Origin: Lachnospiraceae bacterium
GTDB lineage: Bacteria; Bacillota; Clostridia; Lachnospirales; Lachnospiraceae
Reading direction: 5' to 3'
NCBI GenBank assembly: GCA_017614155.1
Contig: JAGACK010000053.1
Span: 1 to 64,000 of the forward strand
DNA length: 64,000 nt
Under the pieces are notes generated by a model that saw only the letters and a program-made list of their open reading frames with translations, was not told the origin of the DNA and did not search any database. Of the stretch, positions 15,943 to 24,892 are shown in pieces (the first letter of the stretch is position 1; the number at the start of each line of letters is the position of its first letter). Position numbers and translations under genes: made by a program.

Positions 15943-17334
15943 ATGGATAATAAAAGAACATCGTTTTCAAATTCAGTCGGTTTTGTGCTGGCGGCAGCGG
16001 GAAGCGCCGTAGGTCTCGGCAACATATGGAGATTCCCGTATCTGGCGGCAAAGGACGGAGGGGGCCTGTTTCTTGTCATATATGTGATACTGGCTCTGAC
16101 CTTCGGTTTCACTCTGCTTACGAGCGAGATCGCGATCGGAAGAAAGACAAAGCAGAGTCCGCTGACGGCATACAGAGTAGTGCATCCGAAGTTCCGGTGG
16201 ATAGGGACTTTGGCCTGTATAGTCCCGATGCTTATCATCCCTTATTATGGAGTGATCGGCGGATGGGTTGTGAAATACTTTGTGGCATTCTGCACGGGCG
16301 GAGCTGCGCAGGCTGCCGAAGACGGATATTTCGGCGCTTTTATTACGGCGCCCGTAGAGCCCATAGTATATATGCTGATATTCCTTCTGGCAACAGCCTT
16401 CATTGTTTATCTCGGAGTTGACAAGGGTATCGAGAAGGTTTCAAGGATCCTCATGCCGATCCTTGTCGTTCTGGTCATAGGCATAGCGGTCTTTTCGCTC
16501 ACCATCAGTCACACGGATGATGCAGGTGTCACAAGAACGGGTCTTGAGGGACTGAAGATATATCTGGTCCCGTCACTTGAGGGGAAGTCATTAAAGGATG
16601 TGATCATAGTCATCATGGATGCCATGGGCCAGCTTTTCTATTCGCTCAGTATTGCGATGGGAATCATGGTGGCTTACGGATCGTATGTGAAGGATGATGA
16701 CAATCTGATGAAGTCCATCAATCAGATAGAGATCTTTGATACGGCTGTTGCGTTTTTTGCCGGAGTCATGATAATACCTGCAGTGTTTGCGTTCATGGGA
16801 GCCGAGGGAATGAGCTCGTCAGGCCCGGGTCTGATGTTTGTGTCCCTGCCGAAGGTCTTTGCCGAGATGGGCGCTGCAGGGACGGTGATAGGCATCGTAT
16901 TCTTTGTAGCAGTCATCTTTGCGGCGCTTACAAGCTGCATCTCCATCCTTGAGGCCATCGTCTCAAGCTTCATGGATCGTTTCCATATGTCGAGAAGAAG
17001 AGCAACCGTGATAGAGAGCATCATTGCCATAGCGGTAGGTGTTCTGGTCTGCCTCGGATATAATGCGCTTTATTTTGAAGTTCCGCTTCCGAACGGAGCC
17101 ACGGCGCAGATCCTTGATATCATGGATTATCTGAGTAATAACATCATGATGCCGGTCGTTGCCATATCAACCTGTATCCTCATCGGATGGGTCGTAAAGA
17201 GCAGCTATGTCATTGATGAAGTAACAAAGACAGGCGCGAATTTCGGAAGGAAGGGACTCTACAAGGTGATGATCCGCTTCATCGCGCCGGTACTGCTTGT
17301 GATCCTGCTGCTGCAGGCACTGGGAATCATCTGA
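15943..17334 (+). CDS. Neurotransmitter:sodium symporter (NSS/SNF) family transporter
   Basis: 463 residues with eleven to twelve hydrophobic segments. The first carries the NSS signature GLGNIWRFPYL, including the unwound region of TM1, and the protein continues with PYYGVIGGW and SLSIAMGIMVAYGSY. Family members import amino acids or amines with sodium; bacterial homologues include LeuT and TnaT-like carriers. Substrate cannot be told. Ribosome site GGAGGGAAGT precedes ATG 15943. Monocistronic by spacing. Confidence 0.93.
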   Translation: MDNKRTSFSNSVGFVLAAAGSAVGLGNIWRFPYLAAKDGGGLFLVIYVILALTFGFTLLTSEIAIGRKTKQSPLTAYRVVHPKFRWIGTLACIVPMLIIPYYGVIGGWVVKYFVAFCTGGAAQAAEDGYFGAFITAPVEPIVYMLIFLLATAFIVYLGVDKGIEKVSRILMPILVVLVIGIAVFSLTISHTDDAGVTRTGLEGLKIYLVPSLEGKSLKDVIIVIMDAMGQLFYSLSIAMGIMVAYGSYVKDDDNLMKSINQIEIFDTAVAFFAGVMIIPAVFAFMGAEGMSSSGPGLMFVSLPKVFAEMGAAGTVIGIVFFVAVIFAALTSCISILEAIVSSFMDRFHMSRRRATVIESIIAIAVGVLVCLGYNALYFEVPLPNGATAQILDIMDYLSNNIMMPVVAISTCILIGWVVKSSYVIDEVTKTGANFGRKGLYKVMIRFIAPVLLVILLLQALGII

Positions 17335-17399
17335 GATAATAAAAGACAGGGGTCTCGCCCCACGAGTCAAAGGGTAAGAAAGGTATTGGAGGTTAAAGT

Positions 17400-20300
17400 A
17401 TGGGTAGAAGGTTAAAAAGATTTACAGTCTGTATGCTGATGGCAGCTCTGCTTTGCAGACCGCTTGCTGTTTTGGCCACGGAACAGGATCAGCCTGCGAC
17501 GGGAGAGGCAGCGGAGCAGACGCAGCCTGCAGAAGAGACCCTGTCTGAAAGTGAGGTTTCGCAGCCTGAAGCGGATAATAAAACAGACCCTGTATCGGAG
17601 GATAAGGCAGAACCTGATGCCATTTCAGAGAATATAATTCCGATTGAACAGGATGAATTGTCGATGGATCAGGTTCAGGCAGAAGAGGCAGCGCCGGCCG
17701 GAGGCGAGACGGAAGAAAACACGGTATCCAGCGGAACCTGCGGAGGTTATACTTTTAATTATGATAATATAACCCGCACCCTTACCATAGAGGGAACCGG
17801 GGAACTTGAAAGGATCGATATATATGGCAATCTTCCATGGACCGACAGCTCTAATACAAATAAAGTACCATGGATCAAATATGTGGAGCATATCGTATTC
17901 AAGTCCACCGGAATGAAGGATGCTTCCAGGCTTTTCTGGCATATGGCGAATGTAAAGACCATAGACCTGTCCGGCTTTGATACCAGCCAGGTTACGACAA
18001 TGGAGGGAATGTTTCAGAACTGCGATAACCTTACCGGTCTGGATCTTTCAAAGTTTAATACCGGAAATGTCACTAACATGAAGGAAATGTTTGAGTGGTG
18101 CGGCAAGCTGACATCTCTGGATCTGAGCAACTTTGACACCTCTAACGTGACTGACATGCATTGTATGCTTCAGGGATGCTACAAGCTGACCACGCTTGAT
18201 ATATCAAGCTTTAATACAGCAAATGTCACAGATATGCAAGGTATGTTTGCACATTTAACATCCATGGAGAGCATAGACCTGAAAAGCATCAGTACAGACA
18301 GCGCGAAATACATGCACGGCATGTTCGGGTGGTGCGAAAACCTGAAAAGCCTTGATATAACGAAGTTTAATACCCAAAATGTTACTGCCATGAGCAGAAT
18401 GTTTTATGAGTGCAAGGCACTGGAGAAGCTGGATGTTTCACACCTGAACACCTCCAACGTAACAACTATGCAGGAGATGTTCAGCGGCTGCCGGAAGCTT
18501 AAGAACATAGATGTGACAGGCTTCGATACGCATAATGTCACGACTATGTCCGGTATGTTTCAATACTGCAATGCATTGGAGAGCATCGATGTGTCCAAGT
18601 TTGATACTCATAAAGTCACTGCCATGAACGCGATGTTCGAGTACTGTACCACCCTTAAAACCCTGGATCTTTCCCACTTTGATACTTCGACGAACCTGAA
18701 CGGGATCAGCTGCATGGTACGGGGATGCTCTTCGCTGACGAATCTTGATATATCAAGTCTGAGTACGGACAAGGTGTATGATATGACCGCTGTCTTCTCC
18801 AAATGCGAAAAGCTCACATCTATCGATGTGTCAAAGTTTGATACCCATAATGTAACGAATTTTTATGAGATGTTTGAGGGCTGTACTTCCCTGAAGAGCC
18901 TCGATCTTTCAAGCTTTGATACGAAAAACGCAAATTATATGCGGTTTATGTTCAAGGGCTGTTCATCGCTTTCGGAACTTAATCTTTCAAATTTCAATAC
19001 GGAAAAGGTCACATCCTTTGAGGATATGTTCAAAGACTGCAAGAGGCTTAGGAAGCTGAATATTTCCGGTTTTGATATGAGGCTTGTCAGCTCGGGAGAC
19101 GGAAGCGATATCCTTTCCGGCAGTGATCACCTGACCGCCCTGAATACGCCGGCCTATACAGTATATGAGATCCCGCTCAGCCTGACCATGTATGAGGCTC
19201 TGGATGAGGAAGGGAAGGGAAAAGGCACCGGCTATACAAGTATCCCTGTCAGAACCGGAGAAAGCCTTACCCTTTACGCTCCGGAAAAGGGCGATGATCC
19301 TGACCCCGTAAATCCCGATCCGGACAAGCCCGATCCCGACAAGCCGGCGGTCGTGCTATATACGCTGACTTTCATGGTTGGAGATACGGTATACAAGAGT
19401 GTTAAAGTCAATGCGGGAGAGACACCGGATGAGATCGAGGATCCAAAGGGAGAGGGGACCTTTGCCGGATGGTTTGAAAACGGGAAGCTCTGGGATGCGA
19501 CAGCGCCGGTATATGCCGATGCCACGATCGTTGCAAGATTTATAACGGATAAGGTGAGCGAAAACAAGCCGGGCGTGAGCCCTCTTGATCCCCTGCCTGA
19601 TGTGACAGAACAGACATCCTCGCTGAGGCTTGTGAAGGGACAGAAATTCACGCTCAGTGAAAATGACTGGGTAAGTTCCGATAAGAATATCGTTGCTGTG
19701 AACAAGGGAAGCATCACCGCAAAGAAAGCAGGAAGCGCAACGCTGACGCGTGAGGGACGGACGATTAACGTCACTGTTCTCCAGCCTGCCTATGACAAGG
19801 ATCATAAGAAATTTACAATGTATACCGGCAGAAAGGAAAAACTTGCGCTTTCCGATGCGGATGGATTTAATCTGTTGTGGGCAAGCTCGGCTCCGGATGT
19901 GGCAAATGTGACCACTGACGGTACAGTGTGCGCCACAGGCAAGGGCAGCGCAAAGATCACTGCTTATATAAACGGTGTTGCTTTTAACTGCAATGTCACT
20001 GTGAAGGATGCGGATACATCAAAACGCAGCTTTAACGAAGGTGATGAGATACAGCTTGCGCCCATGCAGACCGTGAAGGTAAGCGTAAAGGGATTCAAGG
20101 CAAACAAGGCCGAGTGGAGTTCTGATCACCAGGCGGTCTCTGCCGATGATCTCGGAAAGAATGTCGTATTTGAGGACGGTATCGTCAGGATAACAAAGGA
20201 CGGGAAGATCACGGGCATCGGTACCGGACAGACTGCACTGACTTCTGCAAAAGGAGGAAAGGACCTTAAGTTTAAGGTGACAGTATCATCTGTCCCCCTC

Positions 20301-20744
20301 AGGATAGTGCACATGAACAAGAATACCAGCAAGACACTTTCGATGTACGGGACGAAGGGGACGCTTGACTGGAAGGCTTCAAAAGAGAACATAGTAAAGA
20401 TAAACGCAAAGAATAGGATACGCGGAACCGAAACCGGAAAGACCGAGCTGTCGGCAAATTACGGAAAATTCACCTACAGGGTCGTGGTATATGTGGAGGA
20501 TCCTTCGCTGACCACGGGAGGCCTGACCGGGAAATATCCGAATTACAAGCTGAACATGAAGGCAGGCGACGCGGTCTTATTACAGCCCGTAAAGACCTAC
20601 CAGCCGATGATCTTCAAAAGCTCAAATAAGAACGCTGCGATCGCAGATGAATCCGGCGTGGTGTACGCAAGGAAGAAGGGCAAGGCAAAGCTTACTGCAG
20701 TGGTGAACAAAAAGACGGTGACAGTCAGTCTGACGGTAAAATAG
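17400..20744 (+). CDS. BspA-like surface protein with DUF285 leucine-rich repeats
   Basis: 1114 residues from an ATG preceded by GGAGGT. A signal peptide (cleavage near VLAT) precedes an acidic low-complexity stretch (to ~res 105). About sixteen DUF285 repeats of ~24-25 residues follow (~res 165-580; core FDTSNVTDM..MF..C..L..LDLS). A Pro/Asp linker (NPDPDKPDPDKP) leads to an InlB_B-type domain (FAGWFENGKLWD) and BIG2-like modules. The last ~350 residues match the C-terminal module of the protein at 2-2107. There is no sortase motif. Probably an adhesin or surface-layer protein. DUF285 repeats recombine readily; I did not verify each unit. Confidence 0.9.
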   Translation: MGRRLKRFTVCMLMAALLCRPLAVLATEQDQPATGEAAEQTQPAEETLSESEVSQPEADNKTDPVSEDKAEPDAISENIIPIEQDELSMDQVQAEEAAPAGGETEENTVSSGTCGGYTFNYDNITRTLTIEGTGELERIDIYGNLPWTDSSNTNKVPWIKYVEHIVFKSTGMKDASRLFWHMANVKTIDLSGFDTSQVTTMEGMFQNCDNLTGLDLSKFNTGNVTNMKEMFEWCGKLTSLDLSNFDTSNVTDMHCMLQGCYKLTTLDISSFNTANVTDMQGMFAHLTSMESIDLKSISTDSAKYMHGMFGWCENLKSLDITKFNTQNVTAMSRMFYECKALEKLDVSHLNTSNVTTMQEMFSGCRKLKNIDVTGFDTHNVTTMSGMFQYCNALESIDVSKFDTHKVTAMNAMFEYCTTLKTLDLSHFDTSTNLNGISCMVRGCSSLTNLDISSLSTDKVYDMTAVFSKCEKLTSIDVSKFDTHNVTNFYEMFEGCTSLKSLDLSSFDTKNANYMRFMFKGCSSLSELNLSNFNTEKVTSFEDMFKDCKRLRKLNISGFDMRLVSSGDGSDILSGSDHLTALNTPAYTVYEIPLSLTMYEALDEEGKGKGTGYTSIPVRTGESLTLYAPEKGDDPDPVNPDPDKPDPDKPAVVLYTLTFMVGDTVYKSVKVNAGETPDEIEDPKGEGTFAGWFENGKLWDATAPVYADATIVARFITDKVSENKPGVSPLDPLPDVTEQTSSLRLVKGQKFTLSENDWVSSDKNIVAVNKGSITAKKAGSATLTREGRTINVTVLQPAYDKDHKKFTMYTGRKEKLALSDADGFNLLWASSAPDVANVTTDGTVCATGKGSAKITAYINGVAFNCNVTVKDADTSKRSFNEGDEIQLAPMQTVKVSVKGFKANKAEWSSDHQAVSADDLGKNVVFEDGIVRITKDGKITGIGTGQTALTSAKGGKDLKFKVTVSSVPLRIVHMNKNTSKTLSMYGTKGTLDWKASKENIVKINAKNRIRGTETGKTELSANYGKFTYRVVVYVEDPSLTTGGLTGKYPNYKLNMKAGDAVLLQPVKTYQPMIFKSSNKNAAIADESGVVYARKKGKAKLTAVVNKKTVTVSLTVK

Positions 20745-20766
20745 GAGGTCCTCCGGATAATAAAAA

Positions 20767-21801
20767 ATGACTATTGAAGCATATACGAACCCGGATTTCG
20801 GGTGGACTGAAAAACTGATATTTCTGATTGCGGCTTTTGTGGGAATGGCCATCTGCGCAGCAATAATACTTTTGCGGACAGGCCTGGCATCAGCCGGCTC
20901 GTCACGGGATGGCCGGAAAGTCTTTTATTATACACAGGCGCATAACCGGCTGGAGAAGTTTTTTGAGATGATCATCGCGGGAAGCTCCGTCATGTCTTTT
21001 TCATGCGCCTATGTGATCATCAGCCATGTTTACGGGCTGGTCGCAGGCGGACAGGGGACGCCCGGGCCGGTGCTGGAGGTTCTGATAAATGCCTGGGAAG
21101 GAGGGCGGGATTTTGTCCTGCTTCTTCTCATCTGCCTGTCCTGCGTGATGAATACCATCCTTGATAAATTCATCATCCCGCTGAGGCGGATTTCAAAAGA
21201 GGAAAAAGCGACCATCAGGATGCTGGCGATGTTCTATGTTATTATTATCCTGCTCTTTCTCAATCATATAGGAGATGAGAGCGAATATAACCCGGTCATG
21301 ATGTATTATCTGGGTCTGATGGTCGGAAGGTTTGTGTATTTTGATGCATCCTTCGGCGATTTCATCGAGGCGCTGAAGAACATGTTCAAAAACCTGGAGC
21401 TTCTGGCGCTGGGACTTGCGCTGACCGGCGCGCTCTGTTTTTTCGGGTTTAATAAGGGATATCTTCTGGAAAGAAATTATTATATCGTCGGCGCGTTCTA
21501 TGTGCATCTTTTCCTGCTCGTAGTGATCTTCATCCTGAAGCTGTCACATATCTTTGACCTGATAGTGAGAAGGCCTCCGGGATACGATCCCCGCATCTTT
21601 GAGAAAAACCGTGAGGCCTCGTATAAAGAGGAGGCTTATGATGACGGGTATTACGATGACGATGAAGGATATGACGATTACGCGGAGGACTATGACGACG
21701 GGGAATATGACGATTACGAAGACGATTATGATGACGACGGATACAGGGATGATATTTATGAAGAGGATGACGGATGGACGGACAAAGATCCTCGAAGGTG
21801 A
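20767..21801 (+). CDS. Multipass membrane protein with long Asp/Tyr-rich tail
   Basis: 344 residues, family not recognised. Seven or so hydrophobic helices occupy residues ~15-275. The last ~60 residues are an extremely acidic low-complexity tail of D, E, Y and G (YDDGEYDDYEDDYDDDGY) with no Lys until the final DKDPRR. The tail probably lies in the cytoplasm. It begins 22 bp after the BspA-like gene, behind AGGAGGTCCTCC, and its end overlaps the MFS start by 28 bp, so a BspA-membrane protein-MFS operon is likely. A metal- or cation-binding tail is conceivable but unsupported. Confidence 0.7.
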   Translation: MTIEAYTNPDFGWTEKLIFLIAAFVGMAICAAIILLRTGLASAGSSRDGRKVFYYTQAHNRLEKFFEMIIAGSSVMSFSCAYVIISHVYGLVAGGQGTPGPVLEVLINAWEGGRDFVLLLLICLSCVMNTILDKFIIPLRRISKEEKATIRMLAMFYVIIILLFLNHIGDESEYNPVMMYYLGLMVGRFVYFDASFGDFIEALKNMFKNLELLALGLALTGALCFFGFNKGYLLERNYYIVGAFYVHLFLLVVIFILKLSHIFDLIVRRPPGYDPRIFEKNREASYKEEAYDDGYYDDDEGYDDYAEDYDDGEYDDYEDDYDDDGYRDDIYEEDDGWTDKDPRR

Positions 21802-22994
21802 TATGGACAGTTAAATATGCTGTTTTAAATATTGCCTACTTTGTCGCGTTCTGCACGGTGCATGCATATGCTGCGGTTTATCTGCTTGACTGCGGGTTCA
21901 CGAATACGCAGGTAGGAGTCCTGCTTGCGGTCGCAAATATACTCTCGGCAGTCATTCAGCCCGTGATCGCGGGGATCATAGACAGGCAGGGCTGGCTCAC
22001 AAACAGAAGGTTCATCCTGATCAGCGTGGCCACGATAATGGCCGGTTCTGCTCTGCTGATGGTTGTCGGAAAAAACAGGGCCGTGGTTTTTATTATATAT
22101 GTCATCATCTATATGATACAGTTTGCCTACCAGCCTGTGATGACGGCGCTGTGCTTCGAATACCAGAAGTCAGGCTGTGACATCTGGTACGGATTGGCAA
22201 GGGGACTTGGTTCTGCAGGCTTTGCCGTGACGGCTGCCATCATAGGCGGCGCAGTTGAAAAAAACGGCGTTTTCATACTGCCTGTCGTAAATGTCGCCGC
22301 AATGGCTGTCTCGCTGGGCGTATTACTGCTTTTCAGGAAACCGGTCGGCGTGAACGGATCCTCTATAGAGCAGTCTGCCGGGAACGGCGCTACAAAAGAG
22401 GTTAAAGCGCATAATAAGATCAGCAGTTTTGTCCGGACGTATCCGGCTTTTGCTGTTTTTCTGATTGCAACGGTCTGCTTCTTTTTTGCACACAACATGA
22501 TAAATGATTTCATGATCCAGATAATAAGAAATCTGGGAGGTGGCGAGAAGGAACTCGGATATGCCAATTTCCTGCAGGCGATTCTGGAGCTGCCCGTGAT
22601 GGCAGGGATAGGAGTGATACTGAAAAAGATTTCCGCAAAGAATCTGCTTCTGGTGTCGGGAACAGCCTTTTTTGTAAAGATATTGATCCTGTATTTTGCA
22701 GTAAACATGGCAGGTCTTTTTGTCAGCCAGTCTGTCCAGCTTTTTGCTTATGCGGTCTTTATCCCTGCAGCGGCTTATTATGTGAGCAGCACGATGGAGG
22801 AATTTGACCAGGTTAAGGGGCAGGCTTTTATCACGAGCGCCATAACCATAGGGGGAGTTTTTTCGAATCTGACAAGCGGCGCGATCCTTGATCACTTCGG
22901 AGTACACACCATGCTGCTGGGCGGTTGCATAGTGTGTCTTGCGGGCGTACTGACTGCGTTCGCGGCCATGACGAAGCTGCCACATCATGTGTGA
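21774..22994 (+). CDS. MFS transporter (MFS_1-like)
   Basis: 406 residues with twelve hydrophobic segments split by a central polar loop (~res 195-220). The short N-terminal ISVATIMAG/QPVIAGIIDRQG region and the pattern of helices fit the PF12832 MFS_1-like group (LacY/nucleoside/phenylpropionate carriers). The start is ATG 21774, inside the end of the previous gene; a later GTG at 21798 is an alternative. Substrate unknown. Confidence 0.8.
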   Translation: MDGQRSSKVIWTVKYAVLNIAYFVAFCTVHAYAAVYLLDCGFTNTQVGVLLAVANILSAVIQPVIAGIIDRQGWLTNRRFILISVATIMAGSALLMVVGKNRAVVFIIYVIIYMIQFAYQPVMTALCFEYQKSGCDIWYGLARGLGSAGFAVTAAIIGGAVEKNGVFILPVVNVAAMAVSLGVLLLFRKPVGVNGSSIEQSAGNGATKEVKAHNKISSFVRTYPAFAVFLIATVCFFFAHNMINDFMIQIIRNLGGGEKELGYANFLQAILELPVMAGIGVILKKISAKNLLLVSGTAFFVKILILYFAVNMAGLFVSQSVQLFAYAVFIPAAAYYVSSTMEEFDQVKGQAFITSAITIGGVFSNLTSGAILDHFGVHTMLLGGCIVCLAGVLTAFAAMTKLPHHV

Positions 22995-23020
22995 GTCAGG
23001 GGACATAGCGGCGACCTGAT

Positions 23021-23070
23021 TTTATGTTAACTATAATCCGGTAGATATGTTCACGGACTCACTGTGATAG
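23021..23070. other. TTTATGTTAAC motif followed by GTTCACGG(A)CTC block
   Basis: After the MFS stop, TTTATGTTAAC (23021-23031) is followed 20 bp later by TGTTCACGGACTCACTG. The same two blocks with similar spacing occur at 55996 and 58844, so this is a degenerate member of a dispersed element. No gene is seen between 22995 and 23166. Confidence 0.45.
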
Positions 23071-23166
23071 CCACATTTCATTTTTGTTCGTACATATAGA
23101 TGTAAACAAAAAGAGCTGCTGCCTGACAGCGGTAAATGTTCCAGGATAATGGAGGTTTTAGATATT

Positions 23167-23442
23167 ATGAGATGCAGAAATACAGAGAACAGTGATCTGT
23201 TTTCAAAGGGCGCCCTTGATGATGATGCGCTGGAGATGGTCGCCGGAGGAGCCCAGTCAAAATACAACGGCCCGTATATCGGCTTCTGGTATAGGGCAAC
23301 CTGTCAGAATCCGTCCTGCCATAAGATATATCATTTTATGGATGAGGATATCCCCGAGCTCGAGAGCGTGTATAACAATAGATGCGAATGCGGCGGTGAG
23401 CTCATCATAGAGAATGGTCATCTTTTGGAAGGATTTCAATAA
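23167..23442 (+). CDS. Small protein with double-glycine leader-like N-terminus and Cys pairs
   Basis: 91 residues. ATG 23167 is chosen over 23149 because GGAGG at 23151-23155 is at normal distance. The first 28 residues end ALDDDALEMVAGG, the pattern of peptide leaders cleaved after Gly-Gly (Nif11/NHLP and class II lanthipeptide style). The remainder has C46-x4-C51 and C73-x-C75, which could hold a metal or form a ribbon fold, and an acidic middle. No modifying enzyme or C39-peptidase transporter is nearby. A RiPP-like or leader-exported protein is possible; a plain zinc-ribbon protein is the alternative. Confidence 0.6.
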   Translation: MRCRNTENSDLFSKGALDDDALEMVAGGAQSKYNGPYIGFWYRATCQNPSCHKIYHFMDEDIPELESVYNNRCECGGELIIENGHLLEGFQ

Positions 23443-23456
23443 ATCATAGTTTTGTC

Positions 23457-24197
23457 ATGGATCTTTTCTGGCTTGAGGAAACGGATATCCCGGCGGGCAG
23501 CGGGTTTGTGCTCTTCGGGGCTGAGCATCTGACGGCTGTGGCCGTTGCGGTTATCTTTGCTGCGGCAGCTGCGCTTATCTACCGCAGACACGAGGGAGCG
23601 AGAAAGGGCATCCTGGCGGCCATATCGATCCTGCTGCCTTTGACTGAAGTTTTCAGGATCATCTTTCTGCTGCGGACAGGGCGCTTCGGTATCGGACATC
23701 TTCCGCTTCATCTTTGCAGTCTGTCGATCATTTTCTATCCATTGTATGCCATGTTAAGACCCTGCAGGATCAAAAAGTTTCTGGGGGCTTTTTCGTGTCT
23801 TGTGCTGCTGCCTGCAGGACTTGGCGCATTGCTTTTCCCGGACTGGACCATGTATCCGGTGATAAGCTTCATGAGCCTTTCAAGCTTTATATGGCACACC
23901 CTGCAGATCACGCTTCCGCTTTGTATATGGGCTGCCGGCGAGATCCGGCCGGAACCCCAAAGCGTTTTTTCCAGTATTGTATTTCTTGGCCTGGTGACCG
24001 TTCCCGTATACTTTTTTGACAGGCATTTTTCATGCAATTATTTTTTTCTTTTATGGCCGGTCCCGGGACCGTTCGAACTTGTCTATGAAAGGTTCGGGAT
24101 CACGGGATATCTGCCGGCACTTGCAATCCTGGTCGTCTTTATTATACTAATGACATATACTGTCATGCATTTTTCAATGAAGGGAAAACAGCTATGA
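23457..24197 (+). CDS. YwaF/TMEM164-like integral membrane protein
   Basis: 246 residues, six to seven helices. The conserved core LPLHLCSLSII and a late PGPFELVYE block match the YwaF (TIGR02206) family of uncharacterised membrane proteins. Its ATG follows the small-protein stop by 14 bp with no strong own ribosome site, suggesting co-translation. Its stop overlaps the next start (ATGA). Function unknown. Confidence 0.75.
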   Translation: MDLFWLEETDIPAGSGFVLFGAEHLTAVAVAVIFAAAAALIYRRHEGARKGILAAISILLPLTEVFRIIFLLRTGRFGIGHLPLHLCSLSIIFYPLYAMLRPCRIKKFLGAFSCLVLLPAGLGALLFPDWTMYPVISFMSLSSFIWHTLQITLPLCIWAAGEIRPEPQSVFSSIVFLGLVTVPVYFFDRHFSCNYFFLLWPVPGPFELVYERFGITGYLPALAILVVFIILMTYTVMHFSMKGKQL

Positions 24198-24841
24198 AAA
24201 TGAAAAGAACCGTTAGAGTTATGTTAACCGCGATACTGATACTTGCCGTTTCGGTGCCGGTCTTTGCCGCTGATAAGATATACAGCAGCGCGACACCTGA
24301 TCAGTGGATGCCTCAGAAATATACGGGGTTCAGATACAATCATGATCCCATGCAGGATCCCAGGGCGGCAAAGGATATCATAGTGGATGAGAACGCTATT
24401 TACGGGTATTCTCCCAATCCTGATTCGGAAAGGCTTGGAGAATATGCATCATATGATTGGAGCAATCCGTCCGTGGTATGGAAGGCAAGGCAGAACAGGA
24501 TGAAATATCTGGAGCAGGATGCAGTGCTTTATCAGACCCTTGCCGTATGCAATGCGCAGGGCAAGTCTATCGAGGAGACTGCGCGGCAGGTAAGCCGGAT
24601 GAGAAATGTGATCAGGCTGCAGTCCTACGAAAATGATCCGGTCGGACTATCAAAGGTCAGGGCGAGCAATCTGAAGACCTACGGGAACGAGGAAGGACCG
24701 ACAGCCGATTCGCTTTACAAAAAATACGGCTCCTGGGAAAAGGTGCTGCAGAAAGCGTTTTCCACCAACCATGGCATGGATGCGTGCCTGGGTCTGTATG
24801 ATGACAACTATCTGAGGTATGCTGTGCTCGGAGAGATGTAA
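24194..24841 (+). CDS. Secreted protein of unknown function
   Basis: 215 residues with a clear signal peptide (res 1-25, cleavage after VFA). The mature part is hydrophilic, with WMPQKYTGFRYNHDP, a YGYSPNPDSERLGEYASYDW block and a helical segment rich in Arg/Gln. No recognised domain, Cys pair or anchor. The start overlaps the YwaF-like stop, so it is in that operon. I do not recognise the family. Confidence 0.65.
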   Translation: MKMKRTVRVMLTAILILAVSVPVFAADKIYSSATPDQWMPQKYTGFRYNHDPMQDPRAAKDIIVDENAIYGYSPNPDSERLGEYASYDWSNPSVVWKARQNRMKYLEQDAVLYQTLAVCNAQGKSIEETARQVSRMRNVIRLQSYENDPVGLSKVRASNLKTYGNEEGPTADSLYKKYGSWEKVLQKAFSTNHGMDACLGLYDDNYLRYAVLGEM

Positions 24842-24854
24842 ATGAGGCAGCAGG

Positions 24855-24889
24855 CGGCTTTTGAAACAGGCGGTTTTTGAAACAGGCGG
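24855..24889 (+). repeat. 16-bp tandem duplication before response regulator
   Basis: CGGCTTTTGAAACAGG is followed directly by CGGTTTTTGAAACAGG and a third CGG. The last part (AGGCGG) acts as the ribosome site of the regulator gene at 24893. Confidence 0.7.
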
Positions 24890-24892
24890 AAA

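Noticed and set aside
17890-19140. Regular ~75-bp repeats that could look like a CRISPR or minisatellite
   Set aside because: The repeats are in frame and encode DUF285 units inside a long gene.
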